Below, in pieces: positions 32,285-43,844 of a stretch of DNA of 64,000 bases (the stretch's first letter is position 1; the number at the start of each line of letters is the position of its first letter). The translations under genes and the position numbers were made by a program. Under the pieces are notes generated by a model, which did not search any database, was not told the origin of the DNA, and saw only the letters and a list, made by a program, of their open reading frames with translations. This DNA is from Nematopogon swammerdamellus (taxonomy: Eukaryota; Arthropoda; Insecta; Lepidoptera; Adelidae): assembly GCA_946902875.1 (NCBI GenBank), contig OX336345.1:18879395-18943394 (forward strand). The letters are read 5' to 3'.

Positions 32285-33100
32285 GAGTCGCGTGTGAAGA
32301 AAGAATACAACCGCCTCTCCAGATCCTGCAAGAGGGCTATCGCCAGGGCCAAATTCGAGCATATCGGCAGAGTTGGTGATAGGCTGAACCAGCACCCAAC
32401 TGGGAGCCGTGAGTTTTGGTCTCTCGACAAATCTGTCGTATCGATTTTCTACCGCTCCTCCCTTCCACCTCTACAGTGTCCTGGGGGCTCACTTGCCCAC
32501 TCCGCAAATGTAAATGCTCTCTTTGCGTAGAACTCCACCCTGGACGATGGGGTGCCATCACACCATAACTAGGTGTGAGAACTCCATGCCGGAAGTACAG
32601 TTCCGACAACGAACTGTGCGGGCGGAGCTTATCTCCCTAGACACCAGGAAGGCGAGTGGGCCGGATATGATTCCTGCATTGGTGCTGAAACGGTGTGAAT
32701 TGGTCTCGATATTGCCAAGGCATTCGAATGGGTTTGGCACAAATCGCTTCTGGGCTAGCTTCCGTCGTACGGACTTCCTTCTGGCCTCTGCGACTGGGTC
32801 GCCGACTTCCTACATGGGCGTAGCATTCAGGTCCTAGTGGACGGTTGCTCTTCGGACGCCCTGTCAGTGAATGCCGGCGTACCGCAGGGATCTGTGTTGT
32901 CTTGTCACCAACACTGTTTCTTCTGCATATCAATGACATGCTGCCACACGGCAACATAAATTGTTATGCGGATGACAGTACAGCACATGGATCCTATACC
33001 AGTGACCCTTTAGTCAGACGGGATGTTGTGGATGAAGAGGCGAAGACTTGTGTCTGATCTCAAACAAACGCTTCGGTCTATTTCCGAATGGGGCCGCTGT
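32285..33100 (+). pseudogene. CR1/Jockey-group LINE ORF2 fragment, plus-strand copy
   Basis: Broken frames encode KKEYNRLSRSCKRAIARAKF, REFWSL, VRAELISLDTRKASGPDMIP, LPSGLCDWVADFLHG and MRMT/DDS-like remnants of the YADD box near 32,965. The same regions occur in the minus-strand copy at 34,505-38,400. Stops near 32,528 and 32,565 and a deletion after LVLKRCE (32,695) destroy it. It is a pseudogene of the same family in opposite orientation. Confidence 0.8.
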
Positions 33101-33409
33101 ACGCAACAGTCGTTCTCACCCCGTGGTGTTAGTGAGTGGACTGTAGTTGGGTGGGGGTGCGACTGTGCACATGCAATATCACGCCGTCACCGCAGCGGTA
33201 CTCATATTCTGGGTTTGATAGTTTCATAAGGGGTGAAATAGGGTAAATAAGAGACGATTGGGACTTTTACAAGTTTCCCCGAGGCTGGTTTACGCGGCGG
33301 CGACGGGTGTTGTCTACTGTTATCTATCAGTCAGTTCAGATCTTATTTTGCGCTTCGTGATAGGATTAGTTTGGCGTAGCGTCTGGATCCGTCTGGCTGA
33401 CTTCGGAAA

Positions 33410-34062
33410 TTCGCTTAGGTGTCGGGCTCCGTCTGGATGGCGTCGGGGAACGCAGGGCAGTATCGGGCTCCGTCGGGATGGCGTCGGGGGACGTAGGGCA
33501 GTGTCGGGCTCCTTCCGAGCTGCGTCGGGATTCGTCGAACTGGCTTCGAGGCTCGCTTAGATGTCAGACCGCATCTGGATGGCGTCGGGGGAACGCAGGG
33601 CAGTGTCGGACTCCTTCTGAGCAGCGTCGGGATTCGTCGGACTGGTTTCAGAGCTCGCTTAGATGTCGGACTGCGTCTGGGTGGCGTCGGGGGAACGCAG
33701 GGCAGTGTCGGACTCCTTCTGAGCAGCGTCGGGATTCGTCGGACTAGCTTTGAGGCTTACTTGGATGTCGGGCTCCGTCTGTATTGTGTCGGGGAACCCC
33801 AGAGCAGTGTCGGGCTCTTTCTTAGCAGCGTCGGGATTCGTCGGACTAGCTTCCGAGCTCACTTAGATGTCGGACTCCGTCTGAATGGCGTCGTGGGAAC
33901 GCAGGGCAATGTTGGACTCCTTCTGAGCAGCTTCGGGATTCGTCGGACTAGCTTCCGAGCTCACGTAGATGTCGGACTGCGTCTGGATGGCGTCGGGGGA
34001 ACACAGGGAAATGTTGGACTCCTTCTGAGCAGCGTCGGGATTCGTCGAACTAGCTTCGAGGT
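33410..34062. repeat. 102-bp tandem repeat (34-codon period)
   Basis: Six or so units each contain gatgtcggactgcgtctg, gcgtcgggggaacgcagggc, ggactccttctgagcagcgt and cgggattcgtcggact. Starts recur near 33,559, 33,660, 33,761, 33,864 and 33,966, a spacing divisible by three, so frames stay open across units on both strands. On the minus strand the unit reads as Ser/Pro/Asp/Thr-rich (NPDAAQKESDTALRSPDA). This could be the repeat part of a protein or a GC-rich minisatellite. Confidence 0.8.
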
Positions 34063-34074
34063 GTAGCGCAAAGT

Positions 34075-34452
34075 GTGTGGTGGTGTGGTATCTCCTACCT
34101 GGATGTTGATGTCTCCGCCCGCAGCCGCACCTTCGATAGCTCGGTCCTTCAGGTGGTGGTCGTCGATCGGCACGGAAACGTCCCGGTGTCCGAGGATCTG
34201 CTGGACCCAGCGTGTGTGCGTCACTTCGGAAACTACACTCACTATACTAATGCCGTATTAGGTCGCAACAAGCCCGGAGAGCCCGCGCCGCGCTCGATCA
34301 GGGTGGATTTTATCTTTTCCAGAGCAAAATTTTTGAACAAAACCGCCCGCTCCCGCTTGTATTTTCGGACGTGTCAGATCACAACAGTCCGTCGCCTAGG
34401 CAACCGGACTCTTCTCCTTTCCGCCAGGAGGCGCTGTGTGCTTCTTGCATGA
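34075..34452 (+). CDS. Unassigned candidate coding segment
   Basis: A 125-codon frame directly beyond the tandem repeat has balanced, protein-like composition: a stretch with LDVDVSARSRTFDSSVLQVV, GNVPVSEDLLDP and HFGNYTHYTNAVLGRNKPGE. I do not recognise a family. It could be an exon of a host gene or part of a retroelement ORF1. An overlapping minus frame (33,961-34,242) is an alternative, and its agataggagat-type context includes a possible donor (cag/gtagga). I rate coding status as uncertain. Confidence 0.25.
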   Translation: MWWCGISYLDVDVSARSRTFDSSVLQVVVVDRHGNVPVSEDLLDPACVRHFGNYTHYTNAVLGRNKPGEPAPRSIRVDFIFSRAKFLNKTARSRLYFRTCQITTVRRLGNRTLLLSARRRCVLLA

Positions 34453-34504
34453 AGACCGCTGCAGGTAGAGTCTTGAGGCGAAGAGAATGGAGGAACTTTT
34501 TTTT

Positions 34505-34788
34505 TTATTTTTTTTATTGAAAGCGCGACATATAGCGCCGAGCCACCCATAAGGTGTCTAACGACGCCCATGGACATTCGGTCGTATGCGGGGGTTGCGA
34601 ATGCCATGCCGGCCTGACAGGTGCCCATTCACGCCCCTCTTGAAGGACCCGAGACTGTACTTAGGGGGAAATATATGAGCAGGGAGAGCATTCCAGAGTT
34701 TACCGGTTCTGTAGAGGAATGATCTGCAGAATCGATTAGTACGCATCCGCGGTAAGTCCAGCGTATAGGGATGCAATCCCTGCCCAGT
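34505..34788 (-). pseudogene. CR1/Jockey-group LINE ORF2 C-terminus and 3' end
   Basis: The minus strand encodes MRTNRFCRSFLYRTGKLWNA, then LPAHIFPPKYSLGSFKRGVN, and ends near 34,560. The short 3' UTR contains aataaaaaaaat (34,500-34,520 as T on plus), so the 3' end of this LINE copy lies near 34,500. The frame differs from the upstream RT part, implying a frameshift near 34,790. Confidence 0.75.
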
Positions 34789-35715
34789 TCATGTGGTGCG
34801 GAGATGGAAAGGGGACGGCGGGATTGCGTTAAACAGCTCCTCCGAGTACTCCCCATGGAATAAGCGATAGAACACACTTAGGGAGCCGACATCCATACGG
34901 TGTTGCAGTGGTTTTAGATCGCGGGACACTGCGGGGTCACCCAATAGTCGCACGGCTCGACGCTGGATCGAGTCCAGAGGCGCAAGCTGGTATTTGGCAG
35001 AGCCATCCCACAGGTGCGAGCAGTACTCCAAGCAGGACCTGATCTGCGATTTATACAAAAGCAGCCTTTGGTCCGGCGTGAAGTACCGTCGCACCTTATT
35101 GAGTACGCCCAGCTTTTTAGAAGCCAGCTTGGCCTTCCCCTCGATATGGCGACGAAAGTTCAAGTCGTGCGACAGTTCGACTCCGAGGACCCCGAGGTGT
35201 TCGCTTAATTTAAGCGACGTGCCTTGGAATGAAGGAGCCGGTGTGAACGCCGCTCTCTTCGCACTTAACGCGCAAACTTGTGTCTTGGAAGCGTTGAACT
35301 CGACCAAATTGCTACGGCCCCATTCGGAAATAGAGCCGAGTGTGTGTTCGAGCTCAGACACAAGTCTTCGCCTCTTCTCATCCACAATATCCCGACTGGC
35401 TGAAGGGTGACTGGTGTAGGATCCGTGTGCCGTACTGTCATCCGCATAACAATGTATGTTGCCCAGAGACAGCATATCATTGATATGCAGAAGAAACAGC
35501 GTGGGTGACAACACAGATCCTTGTAGTACGCCGGCGTTCACTGACATGGCGTCCGACGAGCAACCGTCCACTAGGACCTGAATGCTACGCCCATGTAGGA
35601 AGTCGGCGACCCAGTCACAGAGGCCAGAAGGAAGTCCGTAAGCCGGCAATTTGCCCAAGAGCGACTTGTGCCAAAGCCGATCAAATGCCTTGGCAATATC
35701 AAGGCCAATTGCCAA
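34789..35715 (-). pseudogene. CR1/Jockey-group LINE reverse transcriptase, C-terminal part
   Basis: A 308-codon frame. LDIAKAFDRLWHK (residues 5-17) is the first catalytic Asp box; AGVLQGSVLSP (61-71) is the usual VPQGS box with one substitution; YADDSTAHGS (90-99) is the catalytic YADD. The thumb and post-RT region follow, with YCSHLWDGS and LDSIQRRAVRLLGDP. The 5' end is cut by an insertion at 35,716-36,089. It is otherwise well preserved. Confidence 0.9.
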
Positions 35716-36089
35716 GTATTTTTCATTTCATTTTTCATTTATTCATTTCCATCTTAGGTACCATCGGTACACTTGAGTTCGTCACATTTTAGTTTACCAA
35801 ATTTACAATTAAAACTGTCTGGGTCTAGCCATGGTAAGGGACTAATAATTAGCAATAATATAGGTACATAACTAAAAATTATAAGAATACAGAGAAAAAA
35901 AAACTGTTTTGTGCATGAAAGGCAATTAAAACTAGAGCTAAATTAAAATACATCGCATCAATAGAATTGTCAAAGGTTAAAAATTCAATTATGTCAATAT
36001 AAAAAAATATAAAATTAAAATAAAATTAAAATAAATTAAAATAAATTAAAATTCAAAATTAAAATAGGTAGCATCAATTCACCATGACC
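35716..36089 (-). mobile_element. AT-rich insertion splitting the LINE RT gene
   Basis: About 375 bp separates two RT parts that should be adjacent (THLWGES... and ...LDIAKAFD). It is AT-rich, with repeated taaattaaaa at 36,010-36,062 and tttttcatttcatttttcat at 35,718-35,737, which on the minus strand reads as an A-rich tail. This suggests a short retroelement inserted in the same orientation as the LINE. It resembles no other element in the window. Confidence 0.5.
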
Positions 36090-36515
36090 TTAAAGCGATT
36101 CCCCCCAAAGGTGAGTGACGTACGCTAGGAGATCCCCAGCAGATCGTTTTGGCCGGAAGCCGTATTGCCGATCGCTGATGAGGTCATTCGTCTCCAGGTA
36201 CTTCATGAGCTGCGTATTGATAATGCGCTCCATCACCTTACAGAAAAGGGAGGTAATCGCTATAGGTCGGTAGTTTGACAGGTTTGAGCGGTCACCCTTT
36301 TTAGGGACCGCTTGCAAAAACGCAGATTTCCAGGCCGCCGGCACACGGCAATTGGAGTAGGAGAGACGGAATAGGCGCGTCAGCACTGGGGCCAGCTCGG
36401 GAGCACACCTTTTTAACACCAATGCAGGAATCCTATCCGGCCCACTCGCCTTCCTGACGTCTAGGGAGAGAAGTTCCGCCCGTACAGTCCGTTGTCGAAA
36501 CTGCACTTCCGACAT
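36090..36515 (-). pseudogene. CR1/Jockey-group LINE reverse transcriptase, N-terminal part
   Basis: A 141-codon frame with RKASGPDRIPALVLK, VPAAWKSAFLQAVPKKGDRS, NYRPIAITSLFCKVMERI and YGFRPKRSAGDLL, the fingers motifs of non-LTR RTs. It connects upstream (36,516-36,830) through frameshifted sequence to the endonuclease and downstream across the insertion to the catalytic half. Confidence 0.9.
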
Positions 36516-36827
36516 GGAGTTCTCACACCTAGGTATGGATGGGGGAGTGGCACCCCCATCGTCCAGGTTGGAGTTCCCCGCAAAGAGAGATACCAGTAAG
36601 TCGGCTTTCTTCTTTGCGGAGTGGGCAAGTGAGCCTCCAGGACACTGCAGAGGTGGAAGAGAGGAGCGGCAGAAATTTGACTCGACATATTTAGCGAGAG
36701 ACCAGAACTCACGGCTCCCAGTTGGGCGCTGGTTCAGTCTATCGCCGATTCTGCCGATGTGGTCAAATTTGGCCCTGGCAATAACCTTTTTGCAGGATCT
36801 GGAGAGGCGGTTGTATTCCTTCTTCAG

Positions 36828-37634
36828 TTAGGATGCGTTCGGATCACGTCCGGCACGAGCGCGCGACCATGCCCGATAAGCTGCGCATTTAGCTGCGACA
36901 GCATCAGCACAGTCGCGGCTGTACCATGGTTGGCTTTTACCACCGAGGTAGACAGAGGCGCTGCGAATAAACCTTTCCATTGCCCCCAGAACCACCTCGG
37001 CAACGGTATTAGCGCATTGCGACGGATCGCCCGAACTGAAGCAGATCTCTCTCCAAGGGTAGGATACGAAGTGTTCTCGCATCCCATCCCAATCTGCTGA
37101 CGCGTAGTGCCAAATTCGACGCGTTCCTCCAGTACGGGACTGAGGAGGCGAAGATGGCACCGTGGACCACACTAAACAATGATCAGAGGAACCCAGCGGG
37201 GCTCTCACTGCGACCTTATATCCAGTGGGGTTCGTTGTCAGCAGAAGATCCAGCAGAGAGGGTTCATGACCGTCTATATCTGGCAGCCTGGTGGGCTGGT
37301 CTACCAGTTGAGACAGGTCATGCGTCAGGGCGAAGTCGTAGGCGGCTCTCCCCGCAAAGTCAGTTCTCCTGGAGCCTAGCCATGCCTCGTGATAGGCATT
37401 GAAGTCTCCAAGAAGAACCAAATCCGCGGTAGGGAACCGCTCTTGGACTTTGTCTGCCGCTCCACTCAGGTACTCAAATAACCGAGCTGTCTCTGCATCA
37501 CCAGAGTGCGACCTGTACAGACAGGCGTACACCCGCGAGACCGTTCCCAGATCCTCGTGGACCCAAAGTACTGATAGCTCGGAGTCCTCAACGCAGCGCA
37601 GGCGACGACAGCAAATATCTGCCCTGACAAACAA
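36828..37634 (-). pseudogene. CR1/Jockey-group LINE APE endonuclease
   Basis: A 268-codon frame with APE-type endonuclease motifs: LVLLGDFNAYHEAW (about 72-85), PSLLDLLLTT (about 125-134) and SSDHCLV (149-155), where GDFN and SDH are active-site motifs. It nicks target DNA for reverse transcription. The ORF2 start and first residues (STNVRGLHTNLNAVHHHLE) are upstream in another frame near 37,800. Confidence 0.9.
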
Positions 37635-38400
37635 GCAAACCCCGGCTCGCGACCGGAAGGCTTCTTCAAGGGTGTAGCCGGGGTAGTGCAGGTCGATATA
37701 TTTGTTATTCCGTCAGGAAAAGCAAGGCCGGCTTCTTCGTCTCCAGGTGGTGATGGACGGCATTCAAATTGGTATGCAACCCCCGCACGTTGGTCGAGTC
37801 AACGCTAAATAGTGTTGTGCACCGCTGATTGAACCTTTTTTTCCTTTTTTTTCGCTGCCATGATTTTTGTAAGAGGGAGGGAAAGAGCATGAAAGGGTGG
37901 CTGTGGTGATTCACGGGCAAAGCGTGGACCCTAGCTTCATCGCTTACTACTCAGGTTAGTGTTGCGCCGACACGGAAGACGGAAAGGCCCCCGGTCCCCC
38001 CCGGAAGTGGCCGCCGGAACCCCTACTCCGGTCACCAACCGGCACGACGGACCACTCCGGGATTATGCGCCGGTTGACCGGGGCAGCCTCTCGCGTTGGT
38101 TAGACGCGATTGGGCTCCTGTACTACCCGGCGGGCGGCCAGCGGAATAACCGTTTAACCGGGTCTCCCTGTCAACCGTGTCGATGCGTCACCTCTGAACA
38201 GCGAATCCGCGTCGGGATCACTGGCCTACTCCTCACCACAGCCAACCCCACCTGCTACTGGGTCCCCGGGAAGTACACCGGAACACAGCGAACTGTTATG
38301 CCGGTGTAATTGTTTCTCCCGGGGTGTGGTGGCGAACCCAGCCGATCCGAAGATCTCCCACACGCTGATTGCTGTTCATTTGGCACCACCCAGGAGGCAC
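37635..38400 (-). mobile_element. 5' region of the minus-strand LINE (ORF2 start, upstream region)
   Basis: The ORF2 N-terminus is visible near 37,720-37,862 (atggcagcgaaaaaaaag on minus, then STNVRGLHTNLN). Upstream, 37,930-38,400 is GC-rich, non-repetitive within the window and probably the LINE 5' UTR or ORF1 remnant. I could not identify an ORF1 domain. Confidence 0.5.
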
Positions 38401-38489
38401 GTGTGACTTTTATATCGGATTTCTATTATTAATAATTTTAATTTTAATAGGATTCATTTATTATGTTTCATATTATTTTATTTTCTAAA

Positions 38490-38682
38490 TAGAAAAATTT
38501 TAAAATGTGTGAATGTTAGTTTGTGACTTGTATATGTTGTTGTTGTTGTTGTTGTTTGCTGCCCAGCCTCTTGGGAAGACGGGTGGGCCATTCTCCGCAC
38601 TGAGACCTCAAGACGGTCCGTTGTACGTTGGACTTGTATATGTTATACAAATAAATATTCTATTCTATTCTATTCTATCTTC
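38490..38682 (+). mobile_element. Short LINE/SINE 3' end with (TTCTA)n tail
   Basis: After a (ttg)n run at 38,536-38,556, the sequence ends in acaaataaat followed by (attct)n at 38,653-38,680. Pentameric tails of this kind mark the 3' ends of some non-LTR elements. The body is too short to classify. Confidence 0.45.
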
Positions 38683-38984
38683 AATGGTTACGTTAGGCGG
38701 CGCGGCGTAGGCACCTGCTTGGACGACGACGTCGAACTACACTCTGACGATATGTCGCGATCACTACGTAGTAGGTACATTGAGCCACGTCGAAAACAGC
38801 AATTTACTTTACTTCGCGGTCGTGAACTGACACATTCGTCGCGGTAGTGAACTGAACTGAACTTATTTATTATTAGGCGTTCTGTTTCATAGAACGTAGA
38901 CATGTTTGATTTTATTTTTAGAAAAAGAACTCTTATTTCCAATGAAATAAGACTCACTATAGGTCCCCAAAGGCAAACCAACCA

Positions 38985-39110
38985 CATAAATTGATTCCAT
39001 TTTTGCAATATACTGTTTGTTTTTATTATAAATGCCAAAAAGAACCACATAAATTGGTTCCACTTTGCGATATACAGTTTGTTTTTATTATATAATGCCA
39101 AAAAGAACCA
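38985..39110. repeat. Two-copy tandem repeat, about 64 bp
   Basis: Two consecutive units contain aaccacataaattg.ttcca and gtttgtttttattat.aatgcc; a third unit begins at 39,107 (aaccagata). Confidence 0.7.
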
Positions 39111-39394
39111 GATATCTTGGCTCTGTTTTGATAAATACTTTTAGCGTACTTCATTAAAAACAAAAAAGTCCATCTCGCTTGGATCTTTTACGCAAAAAAA
39201 AATCTGACCAGTTAGCTAGTACCAAGTAGCATAATTCTTTTCTGCTGTTGCGATATACCTCAATTGGGCGGATGGTTCTTAGACGAATGTGTAGAAACCT
39301 ATTAGTATCATACCAAGTAGCCTGCCTGGGTCTTTTCTGCAAAAAATTAAGGGTTGATTAGCTCTCGATTGGTATATTTAACTCATTTTTAACC

Positions 39395-39995
39395 AATTTG
39401 TGGGTTGGTGCCTTTTGGCATTTATATGGTAAATTTTCTGAAGAAGTTGTGATACAAAATAGGTATTTTCAAATTTCTGCCTATTCGAAATCGAAATTTT
39501 CCTAGATAATGTTGTATGTATACTCTTATTAATATATAATATCATATTCCGAAGGAATTTCGGACGGAGCAATTTTTCACAGCGAATTATTGCCGAAAAT
39601 CTGTAAAGGTGTGATCGATATGGAAAATTTCCTAGATAATTGTCAAAAGCGATATATTTAAATAAATTAAGACATATAAAAAAATTAAAATTGACAGAGC
39701 AATTTTTCTGAAGAAGTTGTGATACAAAATAGATATTTTCAAATTTCTGCCTATTCGAAATCGAAATTTTCCTAGATAATGTTAATATATACTCTTATTA
39801 ATATATAATATTATATACCGAAGGAATTTCGGACGGAGCAATTTTTCATCAGCAGTTATAAGCGATTTTCATTTTTAGGCATTCATTCATTTTAATACCT
39901 AACTTCCAAACATCAAAAATCCTAGATAATTTGTCAAACGTATATTTTAAACCCTACTCTATCACACTGCAAAGTTTCAGCGACAGAGGAATTAG
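39395..39995 (-). repeat. Right arm of long inverted repeat
   Basis: Reverse complement of 30,739-31,400, with the same two internal units (gaagaagttgtgatacaaaa, ggacggagcaatttttca, cctagataatgtt). Both arms share the outer edge ctaattcctctgtcgctga / tcagcgacagaggaattag. Confidence 0.75.
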
Positions 39996-40494
39996 TCCGA
40001 AGAGCCCATACAAGGAATTTCCTCGTTTCCTGGACTATTACCGCAATATTGTGCAATAGTGGGCTCCGTTCTTTTCCCATACACATCAGTCTTATCCGTC
40101 GTCATTTCATATTACCTACATCATTATTAAATAACTTCAAAGCACCTGGTTCGTCTCAGGCGCGGAGCAAAAACAAACTTTTTGTTTTCGATCCTTGGTC
40201 TCGCGGGGTCCAGTCAGTCAGACAGAACATGTTTTTTCCGGACACGTATTAAGCGCTGGGCGTGAACTATGTTTGCCTTTCAAAGAATGTTTCTGTGCAG
40301 TCTCGATCAAACTATAATTTTAAACGTTTTCGAATTTATTTTGATGTCGAATGTTAGACATAAACATTGTCAAAATGCTCTTCGCAATCATTCGTCTCAC
40401 CAACGAATGAACACCCGTGTCCCGTCAAAGACAAAGGCAAATCATTTATTGCAATTTGCACCAGCACCAAGCCTGAATACGAGAACTAGAGAAC
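39996..40494. other. Unique sequence, no gene recognised
   Basis: Non-repetitive within the window. Short frames only. Confidence 0.4.
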
Positions 40495-40929
40495 ATGCTA
40501 GAACGAGATAATAGAATGCCTAAGAAGAAGAGATATTCTCAGACTGTATTTGTTAGTAAGAGAATCATAGTATTTATAATGTTAATAGTTTTTGTAGCTT
40601 TATTCATGGACGTTTGTAAAAAAAGAACATCAGCTATAAATCGACGTTCGTCAACGGAATCTAAAGCGATTGAATCGAGGCGAGTTTTTGCGCAACATAA
40701 ATCGGCGCCGCGACAGGGCAGGCGCGTCCTCCGCTCCGCCTCCGAGACGCTTAGCATGCCTGATGTATTCGCGACGTTTCAGAATCCGTTAGCTTTTGTT
40801 CTGGCTCGAGTGATTGTGAAACCGGTCGACGCGGACGTGTCGGACCGCATTGCAACCGCCGCGGACCGGTTCCTACTCCCAACCCGTCGTCGCCGTATCT
40901 CGATTCTCGACAGGGAGGCGAGATGGTAG
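40495..40929 (+). CDS. Candidate small membrane protein or exon, unassigned
   Basis: A 144-codon frame: a basic N-terminus (MPKKKRYS), a hydrophobic segment IIVFIMLIVFVALFM (about 25-39) that could be one membrane anchor with type II topology, then a basic Ser/Arg-rich region. No family recognised. The composition moves from AT-rich to GC-rich along the frame, which may mean it is fortuitous. Possible first exon of a larger gene; no splice evidence. Confidence 0.25.
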   Translation: MLERDNRMPKKKRYSQTVFVSKRIIVFIMLIVFVALFMDVCKKRTSAINRRSSTESKAIESRRVFAQHKSAPRQGRRVLRSASETLSMPDVFATFQNPLAFVLARVIVKPVDADVSDRIATAADRFLLPTRRRRISILDREARW

Positions 40930-41787
40930 CAGCGCCCATATTTGGAGCACTCGCGTGAATATACGAGACAGCTAGCGCGGAATGCGATAGATAAAACCGA
41001 CTCCTGCCTGCTCCTAAATTCCAGGAGAATATATCGACGAAGGCAATAAGCGTGTCACCCTTATTTGTGTCCTGTCGACAGCCTAGTTTACTGCACCTTG
41101 GAAACTACAAAGCTGTGGAAGAAACGTAGAATCGTAATCCACACATAGACATATCCAGTTAATAGAAATGGAGAAAACATTGCAAAACGATGAAACACTT
41201 TTTAGAAAGGCGTCTAAAAGAAAGTACATACCTACCTAACACTACTGATATGGTCTAACAAAAGGTAGAGCACGTACCATAAACAGCATAGCTTTATCCG
41301 TGCAGTGCACCGTGAGCACGTAACATAGTTTAGCTATAAGAATATATATCTCTCGAGGCTTTGCAGGGCCTCTATCGGATTATCTATCACCCGGACCTCA
41401 GGATCGTAAATCTAGTTAATCGCAACGGGCAGATTGGTCACGCTTTCTATAAGGAGTAAGGAATATTTCGCCAGTCGCTCCTAGCCGAGGCGAGCGACGA
41501 CGCGAGAACCGGCGGCAGACTTGTTTATTTTGATTCGGATTCCGATCTCCAACGGAAAGTAAGCCAATTATCTCCGTATATTAGTCTCCGTAGATGGGCT
41601 TTGGAAACTTGCTGTTGACGTAAACTTTTGTGGTTTATTCACGTTAATGGGTTCTTGGAATATTGTTATTTAATATTTTCCAATAAGTCTGTACTCCGAA
41701 CTTGATTGCGTTCGTTTTCTAAAACACTCCACCAATTGACGACGACCACTCAACGGTTGCGGATGATTTCAATAAATGCTCACATTT
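40930..41787. other. Unique sequence, no gene recognised
   Basis: Includes CpG-rich gaggcgagcgacgacgcgag near 41,495. Nothing else identified. Confidence 0.4.
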
Positions 41788-42052
41788 CTGCATCTCTCCC
41801 CGTGCATGTCGTAAAAGGCGACTAAGGGAAAAGGACAAGATGTCGGTTAAGGGCGACCGGATAGCCACCTCTCACCTTGGCACGGTTCTTCCAGTCATGG
41901 AGCAGCTGGGTTGTTGTGCCTTGCTTGCTGCTTGATGCTGGTTATCTTGTCCGAATATTTTGCTAAACGTGGTGGTCGGTGCTGTACTGTAATTTACGAG
42001 AGTCCTTGCAGTCGATTACTCTGCTTACCCCGATCGTCTGGATACATAATGT
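41788..42052 (+). mobile_element. Repeat X copy 3
   Basis: It starts tgcatctctccccgtgcatg and runs through gtaaaaggcgactaaggg, ctctcaccttggcacggt and ctctgcttaccccgat. Diverged from copies 1, 2 and 7 (54,149). Confidence 0.65.
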
Positions 42053-43840
42053 GGTATGCTGATGCTCCCATTTGTTTGTAAAGTGGATTTGGTCGCGTTA
42101 CTAGTGCAGTGACGGACGAGTGTCGTGTAGTGTTGTGCGTGACCCAGTTGCTGTGTAATTAATTGCGTTTAAATAGTAATTATTATCTATCTATGAGCTC
42201 ATTGCGAACACAGCAAATATCGCTATCGCTACTACAGCGTAGTAAATCACTGGGCGCTGATAGCATCTCAACGGTCAACAATCATTTTCCTTGCGATTGT
42301 TTCGAAACGGTTAGTTGGAAATTCAACGCAATAATGAGTAAGACTGATCAAGTGGAACAAAGTACAAAATAAACTGTAGTAGGTATCGTTATATTTAAGT
42401 AATTATCTGAAAACAGACTGGAAACTAGAGGGGGCCGGCCGCGGCGCTCAGCGGCGCGGCCTCGTGACTCGTCGGTTCGTGTTTGCTGATCGATTAATCA
42501 TAATTTGCGGCTCCACTCACTCACCTACCTACCCCACCCCTCACAACTCCTCCCTCCCCTCCCTCCCCCTACTATCTCCAAGCGAGGAGCAGAGAAAAAC
42601 CCCATACTTAGCGAGCCCGACCGAAACGCGCGAAACAATAAAAGCAAAGCAGTAATGGGACACGGCTTCGAGGAACGCCGACCTTTTTGCTTCGACGACA
42701 GGTATCGGCGAATTTTCTCGGAAATCAAATGCGGTGCGGTTTTCGGAATCGCTATAAACATGCGGTTTTTACTCGAGATTGCCTGCGTGGAGTTCCAGTG
42801 ACTAATATTCTTATATGCTTGAGCTCTTGGGTATGTGGACTTCTAATTTAGTTCCATTACACTAATTTATACCAAAGAAGTGAAGGGAACATATAAAACA
42901 TTCGTGGAATTGCATGATACTTTCTATGTGAAGTCTGGAAAAGTGTGATTCGTGCGTGTTGTATCGTTGTTTTAATGTATAAATGAACACACTGATTGAC
43001 GGATTACTTATGACTTTATTAGTAGATAACACGAGCACTGTTCAATGGTATCCCATGATCACCGGAAGAAAGCTGCCAACCTGCGGACGGTAACACCATG
43101 AACTCGCGGTTGCCACAGTGCGGTAATCTGTTTCAAATTTATAATAATAATCTAACATTGATATCCTAAAGTGTCGGAGTCATCGGTTTTTGTTAACGCG
43201 ACTTCTTATTGTATTAGATTAGTATTTGGTCCGCGGTGACATTACACTATAATATTTATTTATTTATAATTTATGTCTAATCTATTTAGACAGTAGATGT
43301 CTTAAAGCAGACCGTTAATCTCTCCAGCGGACCTAAATAATTACCCCGATAATGATGCGGACATTAATAATGGTAATCGGATGAATGTCGTGTTCGTGTG
43401 GAGGGCGTGTGGGAAGAGAAAGGCTCACTGCGACCGGTCCGGGCGGCGCCGCAGCCTCTGCGCCGCAGCCTGCCGCCGGCGAACCGGTTCCTCGGCTGCC
43501 GAACCGGACCACCACCGACTAGCGCTAGCCATCGAGGCCTTTTATGGACCTCTCACGACATAACGCCGCCGCGGAGAACTCGATAACATCCTCCACATTC
43601 TACATTACCTCTTTGTACCTTGTTTTGAAGCAGAAACATTTTTACGCATTGATTGAAGCATCGGAAATCAGAGGCGAAAGATTGCGAGAGAAAACATTTG
43701 GACTTCTTTCTCCCATAAAGTGTAACCAAGTTCTAGTCTAAGTAATTTGGAGATGTCAAATGGGAATTTGGAGAGACTTCGTCGCGCACCGCTGAACCGA
43801 TGAGCTCTGGGGCTGGGCAACTCATTTCTTAGCATGCATT
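42053..43840. other. Unique DNA with CpG-rich islands, no gene recognised
   Basis: Two CpG-rich patches (about 42,430-42,475 and 43,400-43,520) lie in AT-richer sequence. A perfect AACCGGTT is at 43,482-43,489. Short ORFs on both strands overlap and look compositional. Confidence 0.4.
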
Positions 43841-43844
43841 AATA

